Source of the DNA: Paracoccus luteus
GTDB taxonomy: Bacteria; Pseudomonadota; Alphaproteobacteria; Rhodobacterales; Rhodobacteraceae
Length of the DNA: 44,629 nucleotides
Assembly (NCBI RefSeq): GCF_004522155.1
Contig: NZ_SDEA01000016.1
Span: forward strand, 1-44,629
Reading direction: 5' to 3'
Translations under genes and position numbers: made by a program
In this document: positions 23,203-30,561 of the stretch, piece after piece
Numbering within the stretch: the stretch's first letter is position 1
Layout of the letters: each line of letters opens with the position of its first letter
Notes under the pieces: generated by a model
Databases searched by the model: none
Seen by the model: only the letters and a program-made list of their open reading frames with translations
What the model was told of the DNA's origin: nothing

Positions 23203-25635
23203 ATGACCGCCGTTCCGACCCCGCCGCCGCCCCTGCCCATCGACGACGCGATCCCCGATCTGCGCGCGGCGCTGACCGCGCATGGCCGCGCCGTGCTGGT
23301 GGCGCCCCCGGGCGCGGGCAAGACGACGCGCGTGCCGCTGGCGCTGATGAACATGATCCCCGGCCGCATCCTGATGCTGGAACCGCGCCGCCTTGCCGCG
23401 CGGGCGGCGGCAGAACGCATGGCCGCCACGCTGGGCCAGCCGGTGGGCCGCGACGTCGGCTATCGCGTGCGCGGCGATTCGGTGCCGGGCGCGCGGATCG
23501 AGGTCGTGACCGAGGGCATCCTGACCCGCATGATCCAGTCCGATCCCGCGCTGGCGGGCGTCGGCTGCGTCATCTTCGACGAGTTCCACGAGCGCAGCCT
23601 GAACGCCGATCTGGGGCTGGCGCTTGCGTGGGAAGCGCGCGCGGTGCTGCGCCCCGATCTTGCGCTGCTGGTGATGTCGGCCACGCTGGACGCCGAACCC
23701 GTCGCCGCGCTGCTGGACGGCGCGCCCGTCGTCCGCTCGCTGGGCCGCGCATTCCCGGTGGACACCCGCTGGCTGGACCGGCCGCTGCCGGCGGGCGCGC
23801 GGCTGGTCCCCGAGGCCGCGCGCCTGATCGCGCTGGCCGAGGCCGAGACGCGGGGCGATCCCGGCGGCACGATCCTGGCGTTCCTGCCCGGCGAGGGCGA
23901 GATCCGCCGCGTCGCCGCCATGCTGGACACCGACGCCGAGATCGTGCCCCTGTTCGGCGCGATGGATTTCGCCGCCCAGCGGGCCGCGCTGGCGCCCCCC
24001 GGCGAACGGCGGCGGATCGTGCTGGCGACGGCGATCGCCGAAACCTCGCTGACCATTCCCGGCGTGCGGGTGGTGGTGGACGCGGGGCGCGCGCGGCGGG
24101 CGCGGTTCGATCCCGGGTCAGGGATGAGCCGCCTTGTCACCGAACGGGTCAGCCGCGCCGAGGCCGAGCAGCGCCGGGGCCGCGCGGGCCGGGTCGCGCC
24201 GGGCATCTGCTTTCGCATGTGGGCGCGGCCCGAGGAAGGCGCGCTGCCGGCCTTTGCCCCGCCCGAGATGGCGACCGCGGACCTGACCGGCCTTGCGCTG
24301 GAACTTGCGGCCTGGGGATCGGCGGACGGGCTGGCCTTCCTGACCCCGCCCCCCACCGCCGCGCTGGCCGAGGCGCGGGCGCTGCTGGCGGGACTGGGCG
24401 CGCTGGACGCGGGCGGGCGGATCACCGCGCACGGCCGGGCCATCGCCGCGCTGCCGCTGCACCCGCGGCTGGCGCACATGCTGCTGACCGCCGGGCGCGG
24501 GGCGGCGGACCTTGCGGCGCTGCTGGCCGAGCGCGATCCGATCCGCGGCGCGCCCGCCGACCTGGCGCTGCGGCTGGTCGCGGTCCGCGACCCCCGCGCC
24601 TATGCCGACCGCCACCCCTGGCCCGCCGACCGCGCCACGGTCGAGCGCATCCGCGCCGAGGGCAGGCGCCTGCGCCGCATGGTCCCTGACGCCCCGGCGA
24701 TGAGCGTCCCGGAAATGGCGGTGCTGGCCTATCCCGACCGCATCGGCCTGCGCCGCAAGGGCGATCAGCCCCGCTTTGTCCTGTCGGGCGGCAAGGGTGC
24801 GGTGCTGGCCGAGGGCGACCCGCTGGGCGCGGCCCGCCTGATCGTGGCGACCGACCTGGACGGCGATCTGCGCGAGACGCGGGTCCGCATCGGCGCGCCG
24901 CTGGACGAAACCGGCCTGCGCGCGCTTTACGGCGACCGGATCGAACCGGCCGGGATCGTCGAATGGTCGCGCCGCGAGGGGCGCGTGCTGGCGCGGCGGC
25001 AGGAACGGCTGGGCGCGCTGGTGCTGACCGACCGCGCGCTGGACGATCCCGACCCCGATGCCGTCGCCCGCGCGGCATGGGACGGGCTGCGCGACCTTGG
25101 CCTGCCGTGGACCCCCGCCGCGCGGCGGCTGCGCGCCCGCATCGCGCTGGTGCCGGGCCTGCCCGACGTGTCGGACGCGGCTTTGCTGGCCGCGCCCGAC
25201 TGGCTGCTGCCCTATCTGGTCCGCGCCCGCACCGCCGCCGACCTGCGCGCGCTGGACCTGACCGAACCGCTGAAGGCGCTGATCGGCTGGGACGGCCAGC
25301 GGCTGCTGGACGCCTCGGCGCCCGCGGCCTTCACCTCGCCGCTGGGGCGGCGCATCCCCATCGACTATGACGCCGAGACGCCGACGATCGAGGCGCGGCT
25401 GCAGGAACTGTTCGGCGTCACCCGCCACCCGACCGCGGGGTCGCGCCCGCTGCGCATCGCGCTGCTGTCGCCGGGGGGCAAGCCGGTGGCGGTCACGACC
25501 GACCTGCCGGGGTTCTGGGCGGGCGGCTATGGCGATGTGCGCCGCGACATGCGCGGCCGCTATCCGCGCCACCCCTGGCCCGAAGACCCGACCGCCGCCG
25601 ACCCCACCCTGCGCGCCAAGCCGCGCGGGACGTGA
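23203..25635 (+). CDS. hrpB: ATP-dependent helicase HrpB
   Basis: The 810-residue DEAH/RHA-type helicase has Walker A in APPGAGKTT (34-42), motif Ib EPRRLAARAAAERMA, motif II as DEFH (126-129, the HrpB variant), motif III SATLD, and the Q-x2-R-G-x2-G-R motif VI in AEQRRGRAGRVAPG. A helicase-associated domain and the HrpB-specific C-terminus (DLPGFWAGGYGDVRRDMRGRYPRHPWPEDP, given here in part as GGYGDVRRDMRGRYP) follow. The ATG at 23203 has only a weak ribosome site; an open extension to 23125 has no support. The cellular role of HrpB is largely unknown. It is divergent from the ycjX gene. Confidence 0.95.
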   Translation: MTAVPTPPPPLPIDDAIPDLRAALTAHGRAVLVAPPGAGKTTRVPLALMNMIPGRILMLEPRRLAARAAAERMAATLGQPVGRDVGYRVRGDSVPGARIEVVTEGILTRMIQSDPALAGVGCVIFDEFHERSLNADLGLALAWEARAVLRPDLALLVMSATLDAEPVAALLDGAPVVRSLGRAFPVDTRWLDRPLPAGARLVPEAARLIALAEAETRGDPGGTILAFLPGEGEIRRVAAMLDTDAEIVPLFGAMDFAAQRAALAPPGERRRIVLATAIAETSLTIPGVRVVVDAGRARRARFDPGSGMSRLVTERVSRAEAEQRRGRAGRVAPGICFRMWARPEEGALPAFAPPEMATADLTGLALELAAWGSADGLAFLTPPPTAALAEARALLAGLGALDAGGRITAHGRAIAALPLHPRLAHMLLTAGRGAADLAALLAERDPIRGAPADLALRLVAVRDPRAYADRHPWPADRATVERIRAEGRRLRRMVPDAPAMSVPEMAVLAYPDRIGLRRKGDQPRFVLSGGKGAVLAEGDPLGAARLIVATDLDGDLRETRVRIGAPLDETGLRALYGDRIEPAGIVEWSRREGRVLARRQERLGALVLTDRALDDPDPDAVARAAWDGLRDLGLPWTPAARRLRARIALVPGLPDVSDAALLAAPDWLLPYLVRARTAADLRALDLTEPLKALIGWDGQRLLDASAPAAFTSPLGRRIPIDYDAETPTIEARLQELFGVTRHPTAGSRPLRIALLSPGGKPVAVTTDLPGFWAGGYGDVRRDMRGRYPRHPWPEDPTAADPTLRAKPRGT

Positions 25636-25670
25636 CGCCACGCCGCAGCCCCGATGGCTTTCACCGGCAG

Positions 25671-25712
25671 GACAAATATCCTCCGGGGGTCCGGGGGTGG
25701 AAAACCCCCGGT
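25671..25712 (-). repeat. Palindromic repeat, copy 2
   Basis: Read on the minus strand, CCGGGGGT-TTTCC-ACCCCCGG (8-base stem, 25691-25711) is followed by ACCCCCGGAGGATATTTGTC. It is close to copy 3 at 29492. It lies between the convergent hrpB and L,D-transpeptidase genes in a 194-base gap that holds nothing else I can name. Confidence 0.75.
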
Positions 25713-25829
25713 CCGGCGGTCGTGCGTCTGCGCAGCCGCGACGCCCGGCGCGGCGCCGTGCGCCAGTCACCCGGCGCGTGCTCGCCCTCATGGTCCCTGA
25801 TCCGCGCCCCGGTCTTGTCGGCGGCGCGC

Positions 25830-26432
25830 CTATGGCCTGATCTCGACCGGGGTGCCGGCGGGGGTGTGGGTGAACAGCTCGGCGATCTCGATGTTGGTGA
25901 CGGCGATGCAGCCCGCCGTCCAGTCGCCGCGCACCTTGAAGCCCTCGGCCACCTGATTGGGCTGGCCGTGGATCATGATGTCGCCGCCCGGATCGACGCC
26001 CGCCGCGCGGGCGCGGGCGCGGTCCTGCGGGCGGGGGTAATCCAGCCCCAGCGACAGGTGGAACGCGCTGCGGTCGTTGCGGCGGTCCACGCGGAACGCG
26101 CCTTCGGGGGTGCGGCCGTCGCCCTGCCGCACCTTGTCGCCGCCGGGCGCGAACCCCAGCGCGATGTCGAACACGCGCGGGTTGCCGTCGCGCTGCCAGA
26201 CGGTCATCCGGCGCGCGGCCTTTTCGATCAGGATGCGCTCGACCTCGCTGGTGATCTGGCGCGCCCGCGGCGGGATGGTGGGCGGACGCGGCAGCGGCGC
26301 GCGCGACACCGGCGGCCCCGGCGCGGGCGGGGGCACGGGAACCGGTGGCGCGGGGACGGTGCGCGGCCCCCCGGTCCAGATCATCCACCCGGCCAGCGCC
26401 AGCACCGCCAGCGCCGCAAGACGCCATCTCAT
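25830..26432 (-). CDS. Membrane-anchored L,D-transpeptidase (YkuD)
   Basis: The 200-residue protein begins with an uncleaved-looking hydrophobic segment (LAALAVLALAGWMIW), a Pro-rich linker (about 25-60) and a YkuD domain. The catalytic motif is visible as IMIHGQPN, a spacer, then GDWTAGCIAVTN with the nucleophilic Cys. Such enzymes form 3-3 cross-links or attach proteins to peptidoglycan in the periplasm. The compact YkuD core resembles YafK/DpaA-type members, which may instead hydrolyse. Its ATG overlaps the stop of the upstream lyase gene by ATGA. A second, related gene lies at 43590. Confidence 0.88.
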   Translation of the reverse strand: MRWRLAALAVLALAGWMIWTGGPRTVPAPPVPVPPPAPGPPVSRAPLPRPPTIPPRARQITSEVERILIEKAARRMTVWQRDGNPRVFDIALGFAPGGDKVRQGDGRTPEGAFRVDRRNDRSAFHLSLGLDYPRPQDRARARAAGVDPGGDIMIHGQPNQVAEGFKVRGDWTAGCIAVTNIEIAELFTHTPAGTPVEIRP

Positions 26433-27610
26433 TGCAGGTCGGCAAACGCCCGTTGCAGGCGTTCCACCGCCTCGGCCACCCGCGCGCGCGGCGTGGCAAG
26501 GTTGAACCGGGCGTGACCCTGACCGCCCAGCCCGAAGGTCTCGCCGCGGTTGGCGGCGATCCCCGCGCCGCCGAGGATGCGCGCCTGCAAATCCTCGGGC
26601 GAGAGGCCCGTGCCGGTGAAATCGACCCAGGCCAGATAGGTCGCCTGCAGCGGCATCGACCGCGCGCCGGGAATGGCGTTCACGCCCGCGTCGAACAGCG
26701 CCGCGTTGCCGGCGAGATAGGCGGTCAGCCGGTCGATCCATTCGGCGCCCTGCGGCGAATAGGCGGCGGTGACCATCGGCAGGCCGAACAGCCCCGGCGA
26801 GATCCCCAGCGCCATCATCCGCGCCTTGTATTTCTCGCGCAGGGCCGCGTCGGTGATGATCGCGTTGCCCAGATGGGCGCCTGCGATGTTGAACGACTTG
26901 GTGGCCGCGGTCAGCGTGACCAGCCGGTCGGCGGCATCGGGGGCGGCCAGCGCCGTGACGGTGTGGCGCGGGCTGCCGGGCAGGATCAGGTCGTGGTGGA
27001 TCTCGTCGCTGACAAGGATCAGGTCGCGGTCGCGGCAGAAATCGGCGATCCGGCGCAGTTCCTCTGCCGACCAGACCCGGCCGCCGGGATTGTGGGGCGA
27101 ACACAGGATCAGCATCCGCTCGCGCCCGGTCAGCAGGCCGTCCCAGCTGGGCCAGTCCAGTTCCAGGCGGCCGTCCGTGACCGCCAGCGGCAGCTCGGTC
27201 ACAGTCCGGCCCGACGCCTTCACCACGCGGGCGAATGCGTGATAGACCGGCGTCATCAGGATCACCGCGTCGCCGGGGTCGGTATAGGCCTCGACTGCCA
27301 GGGCGGTGCCGTTGACCAGCCCGTGGACCGACAGGATGTCCCCACGCGCGACGGTCCAGCCGTGGCGGTGTTCCATCCACCAGCGGATCGCGTCCAGATA
27401 GGGCAGGTTCTCGCCCGGATAGCCATAGATGCCGCGGGCGACCACCTGTTCCAGCGCCTCGCGCACGATTGCGGGCGCGTGAAAGTCCATGTCGGCGACC
27501 CACATCGCCAGCGCGTCGTCGGGCACGTCGCCGAACACCGCGCCCATGTCGTCCCATTTGTTGCACAGTGTGCCGCGGCGGTCGATGATCTGGTCAAAGT
27601 CGGGGGTCAT
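26429..27610 (-). CDS. MalY/PatB-type cystathionine beta-lyase
   Basis: The 393-residue fold-type I PLP enzyme opens with the MalY/PatB pattern (DFDQIIDRRGTLCNKWD, then MWVADMDFHAPAIVREAL). It has CSPHNPGGRVW, VSDEIHHDLIL with the PLP-binding Asp, and ATKSFNIAGAHLGNAII with the Schiff-base Lys. Members cleave cystathionine or other cysteine S-conjugates and give homocysteine or thiol, pyruvate and ammonia. AAGGAA lies 6 bases before the ATG. It is coupled to the transpeptidase gene downstream by a 4-base overlap, with no obvious shared pathway. Confidence 0.9.
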   Translation of the reverse strand: MTPDFDQIIDRRGTLCNKWDDMGAVFGDVPDDALAMWVADMDFHAPAIVREALEQVVARGIYGYPGENLPYLDAIRWWMEHRHGWTVARGDILSVHGLVNGTALAVEAYTDPGDAVILMTPVYHAFARVVKASGRTVTELPLAVTDGRLELDWPSWDGLLTGRERMLILCSPHNPGGRVWSAEELRRIADFCRDRDLILVSDEIHHDLILPGSPRHTVTALAAPDAADRLVTLTAATKSFNIAGAHLGNAIITDAALREKYKARMMALGISPGLFGLPMVTAAYSPQGAEWIDRLTAYLAGNAALFDAGVNAIPGARSMPLQATYLAWVDFTGTGLSPEDLQARILGGAGIAANRGETFGLGGQGHARFNLATPRARVAEAVERLQRAFADLQ

Positions 27611-27706
27611 GGCGGTTCCTTGCTGCCGGTCGCGGCCACCATAGCGGGTCGCGCGCCGGCTTGAACCCCTTGCCCTTTGCGGGGGCGGCGCAATATCTGG
27701 GGCATC

Positions 27707-28225
27707 ATGACCCGCCCCATCCTGCTGTTCCCCGATCCCCGCCTGAAAAAGACCTGCGCGCCCGTCGGCCGCATCACGCCCGAAATCGAGGCGCTGGCCT
27801 CCGACATGCTGGCGGCGATGTATGCCGCGCCCGGCGTCGGCCTTGCCGCGCCGCAGGTCGGTGCGCTGGTGCGGCTGTTCGTGATGGACTGCACCAAGGA
27901 TCCCGACGCGCCGCGCGACCCGGTGGTGATGGTGGACCCCGAGATCGAGGCCGCCTCGGAGGCGCTGAACGTCTATGAGGAGGGCTGCCTGTCCTTTCCC
28001 GACCAGTATGCCGAGGTCACCCGCCCGGCCGAGGTCACGATGCGCTGGACCGGGCTGGACGGCGCCACCCACCGCCGCGACTTTGCCGGGCTGTGGGCGA
28101 CCTGCGCCCAGCACGAGCTGGACCATCTGAATGGCAGGCTTTTCATCGACCACATCGGCCCGATGAAACGGCAGCTGATCGTCCGGCGGATGACCAAGAT
28201 AAAGCGGGAACTGGCCCGTGCATAG
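27707..28225 (+). CDS. def: Peptide deformylase, complete active site
   Basis: The 172-residue metalloenzyme removes the formyl group from nascent proteins. All three family motifs are intact: GVGLAAPQ (43-50), EGCLS (92-96, metal ligand Cys94) and HELDH (136-140, two metal-binding His and the catalytic Glu). It is the first of three tandem deformylase-type genes followed by fmt, and the only one with wholly canonical motifs, so it is probably the main cellular enzyme. The leader is short; the gene lies 96 bases from the divergent lyase. The next gene starts inside its last codons. Confidence 0.95.
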   Translation: MTRPILLFPDPRLKKTCAPVGRITPEIEALASDMLAAMYAAPGVGLAAPQVGALVRLFVMDCTKDPDAPRDPVVMVDPEIEAASEALNVYEEGCLSFPDQYAEVTRPAEVTMRWTGLDGATHRRDFAGLWATCAQHELDHLNGRLFIDHIGPMKRQLIVRRMTKIKRELARA

Positions 28226-28973
28226 CGGCGCGCCACCGGAACACCGGCCCGCAGGCGGCGAACCTGCGGCGGGGCCGGATGCCGCGCCGCGCGAGGCTGG
28301 GGACGGACCGTCGGGCGAGATGCCGTGCGAAGCTTCGGGCGTGTTGCCGGGCGAGATGCCGCGCGAAACGTGGGGCGAGTTGTCGGGCGGAACGTCGGGC
28401 GAGATGCCGGGCGATCCGTGGGACGACGCCGCGGGCGACGCCATCCTGGCCGACCTGCCGCCGGGCAGCGTGCGGGCGATCGTGATGCACCCCGATCCGG
28501 TGCTGCGCCAGATCTGCCGCCCGGCCGGAGAGTTGACCTTCCTCCAGCTGCAGGCGCTGGTCGGCGACCTGTTCGCCACGCTTTACGCGGCGCAGGGGCG
28601 GGGGCTGGCCGCGCCGCAGATCGGCCGGACCCGCCGCGCCTTTGTCATGGACGCGGGCTGGAAGACCGGCGCGCCCCGTCCGCGCGCCCTGCTGGAACCC
28701 GTGCTGCTGTGGCAATCGACCGAAATGGCGACGGCCGAGGAGCTGTGCCTGTCGATCCCCGGCCGCCCGGTCGCCGTGGCGCGGCCGGTCGCGGTGCGGA
28801 TCGGCTGGTTCGACCTCGACGGCCGCGCCCGCGCCGCCTGCCTCTCGGGCGCCGAGGCGCGGATCGCCCTGCACGAGATGGATCACCTGGACGGGCGGCT
28901 GATCCTGGACGCCGACCCTGCCGGCCCCGCGGACCCCGCCCGGACGCCGGGCGGCGAAGGACGCGCGCCGTGA
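28218..28973 (+). CDS. Second peptide deformylase with repeat-containing N-terminal extension
   Basis: The deformylase domain occupies about residues 86-232 of 251. Its motifs are GRGLAAPQ (127-134), ELCLS (175-179, Gly of EGCLS replaced by Leu but the Cys kept) and HEMDH (219-223), so all metal ligands and the catalytic Glu are present and activity is plausible. The N-terminal 85 residues are foreign to the family: residues 32-75 are eleven tetrapeptides of the form S/P/W-G-E-x. The GTG start overlaps the first deformylase gene by 8 bases; an internal start (Met35 or Met90) cannot be excluded. Its stop overlaps the third gene as GTGA. Confidence 0.82.
   Translation: MHSGAPPEHRPAGGEPAAGPDAAPREAGDGPSGEMPCEASGVLPGEMPRETWGELSGGTSGEMPGDPWDDAAGDAILADLPPGSVRAIVMHPDPVLRQICRPAGELTFLQLQALVGDLFATLYAAQGRGLAAPQIGRTRRAFVMDAGWKTGAPRPRALLEPVLLWQSTEMATAEELCLSIPGRPVAVARPVAVRIGWFDLDGRARAACLSGAEARIALHEMDHLDGRLILDADPAGPADPARTPGGEGRAP
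28311..28442 (+). repeat. Eleven-unit, period-12 in-frame minisatellite
   Basis: Eleven 12-base units run in frame through the second deformylase gene, for example TCGGGCGAGATG (28311 and 28395), CCGGGCGAGATG (28347), TGGGGCGAGTTG and CCGGGCGATCCG. They encode SGEM PCEA SGVL PGEM and so on, ending WDDA AGDA. The units are most alike in the first eight and then decay. Confidence 0.8.
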
Positions 28974-29470
28974 CCGCCCGCCCCGTCCTGCCTTATGCCG
29001 ACCGCCGCCTGCACCAGCCCGCGGCCCCCGTCGAGGCGGTCACCGAAACGGTGCGGATGATCTGGGACGACATGATCGACACGATGGAGGCGATGCCCGG
29101 CGTGGGCCTTGCCGCGCCGCAGATCGGGATCATGCTGCGGCTGGCGGTGGTCGACGCGTCCTCGCGCCGGGGCGAGGCGGTGCGGATGGCCAACCCCGAG
29201 GTGCTGCACGCATCCGTCCAGATGCGCGCGCACGAGGAGGCCAGCCCCCATCTGCCCGGCGTGTCCGCCCGGATCGAGCGGCCGCGCGCCGTCACCGTGC
29301 GATACCTGAACGCCGACGGCGAGACCGAGGACCGCGACTTTGTCGGCCTGTGGGCCACCAGCGTGCAGCACCAGATCGACCATCTGGACGGCCGCCTGTT
29401 CGTCGACCGCCTGACGCCCCTGCGCCGCAAGATGCTGGTGGCCCGGTCGGCCAAGCTGACGCGGCGCTGA
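28970..29470 (+). CDS. Peptide deformylase-like protein lacking catalytic residues
   Basis: The 166-residue protein keeps the deformylase fold markers (GVGLAAPQIG at 44-53, DFVGLWATSVQHQ) but not the chemistry. The EGCLS motif reads EASPH, so the metal-ligand Cys is Ser92, and HELDH reads HQIDH (134-138), so the catalytic Glu is Gln. Both metal-binding histidines remain. It is thus probably inactive as a deformylase. It might bind nascent chains or a ribosome site or regulate its paralogues, which is speculation. The GTG start overlaps the previous stop as GTGA, with AAGGA upstream. The intact, overlapping frame argues against a decaying pseudogene. Confidence 0.88.
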   Translation: MTARPVLPYADRRLHQPAAPVEAVTETVRMIWDDMIDTMEAMPGVGLAAPQIGIMLRLAVVDASSRRGEAVRMANPEVLHASVQMRAHEEASPHLPGVSARIERPRAVTVRYLNADGETEDRDFVGLWATSVQHQIDHLDGRLFVDRLTPLRRKMLVARSAKLTRR

Positions 29471-29491
29471 ACGGAACCGCAGCGCCCCAAG

Positions 29492-29535
29492 CCGGGGGTT
29501 TCACACCCCCGGACCCCCGTGGAGTATTTGTCCAA
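29492..29535 (+). repeat. Palindromic repeat, copy 3, supplying the fmt ribosome site
   Basis: CCGGGGGT-TTCAC-ACCCCCGG (29492-29512, 8-base stem) is followed by ACCCCCGTGGAGTATTTGTC and CAAGGAGAATCCC. The tail ends in AAGGAG 7 bases before the fmt ATG at 29546. It is the closest relative of copy 2. Confidence 0.75.
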
Positions 29536-29545
29536 GGAGAATCCC

Positions 29546-30445
29546 ATGCGCGTCATCTTCATGGGGACGCCGGCGTTCGCCGTGCCCGCGCTGCAGGCCG
29601 TCGCCGCCCGCCACGATGTCGTCGCGGTCTATTCCCAGCCGCCGCGCGCCGCCGGGCGGGGACAGCAGGCGCGCCTGACGCCCGTTCACGCCGCGGCCGA
29701 GGCGCTGGGCCTGGCGGTGCGGACGCCCGCGCGGCTGAAGGACGCGGGCGAGCAGGCCGCCTTTGCGGCGCTGGGCGCGGATGTGGCGGTGGTCGTGGCT
29801 TACGGTCTGATCCTGCCCGGCCCGGTCCTGGCTGCGCCGCGGCTGGGCTGCCTGAACATCCACGGCTCGATCCTGCCGCGCTGGCGGGGGGCCGCGCCCA
29901 TCCACCGGGCGGTCATGGCGGGCGACGCGGACACCGGCGTCGCCATCATGCAGATGGAGTCGGGGCTGGATACCGGGCCGGTGCTGGCCGAGGCGAGAAC
30001 GCCCATCGGCGCGACCGACACCACGGGCGACCTGCACGACCGGCTGGCCGGCATGGGCGCGCGCCTGATCGTCGAGGTGCTGGACCGCCTGCCGCTGCCG
30101 GCCGCGCCGCAGCCGGCCGAGGGCGTGACCTATGCCGCCAAGATCGACAAGGCCGAGGCGCGGATCGACTGGACCCGGCCGGCGGCCGAGGTGGACCGCC
30201 TGATCCGCGGCCTGTCGCCGTTCCCCGGCGCGTGGTGCCTGATCGGGGACGAGCGGGTCAAGCTGCTGCGCTCGCGCCTTGCAGGGGGCGGGGAGGGGCG
30301 TGCGCCGGGCACCGTGCTGGGCGGGCTTGCGGTCGCCTGCGGGGAAGGCGCGGTCGAGGTGCTCGAGGCGCAGCGCCCCGGCAAGCGCGTCATGGCCGCG
30401 GCCGAACTGTTGCGGGGCATGGACCTGCCCGAGCGGCTGGGCTGA
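29546..30445 (+). CDS. fmt: Methionyl-tRNA formyltransferase
   Basis: Fmt adds the formyl group to initiator Met-tRNA using 10-formyltetrahydrofolate, the step that deformylase later reverses, which explains its place after the def genes. The 299-residue protein has [28 protein letters not shown], the formyl-transfer motif [18 protein letters not shown] with its Asn and His, and the conserved Asp in GLDTGPVL. The C-terminal OB-like domain begins near [10 protein letters not shown]. It is slightly shorter than the usual 305-315 residues. AAGGAG 7 bases before the ATG comes from a palindromic repeat. Confidence 0.96.
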   Translation: MRVIFMGTPAFAVPALQAVAARHDVVAVYSQPPRAAGRGQQARLTPVHAAAEALGLAVRTPARLKDAGEQAAFAALGADVAVVVAYGLILPGPVLAAPRLGCLNIHGSILPRWRGAAPIHRAVMAGDADTGVAIMQMESGLDTGPVLAEARTPIGATDTTGDLHDRLAGMGARLIVEVLDRLPLPAAPQPAEGVTYAAKIDKAEARIDWTRPAAEVDRLIRGLSPFPGAWCLIGDERVKLLRSRLAGGGEGRAPGTVLGGLAVACGEGAVEVLEAQRPGKRVMAAAELLRGMDLPERLG

Positions 30446-30479
30446 GCGGGTTCGGCGGCGTCGGTCGGCGGGTCGGCGC

Positions 30480-30523
30480 GTCGCGGATCGGCGGCGCCGG
30501 TCCCCGCCGCGCGGCGCCGCGAC
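30480..30523 (+). terminator. Probable fmt terminator hairpin
   Basis: GTCGCGG (30480-30486) pairs with CCGCGAC (30517-30523), and an inner GCGGCG (30491-30496) pairs with CGCCGC (30505-30510). The structure is followed by CCCCTTTCC. It lies 34 bases after the fmt stop, in a GTCGGCG-rich low-complexity gap of 116 bases. Confidence 0.5.
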
Positions 30524-30561
30524 CCCTTTCCGCGCCTGCCTGCCCCGCGTATCAGGCAGGG

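Noticed and set aside
28218..28973. The second deformylase as a pseudogene because of its odd N-terminus
   Set aside because: All metal ligands and the catalytic Glu are present, the frame is open and overlaps both neighbours.
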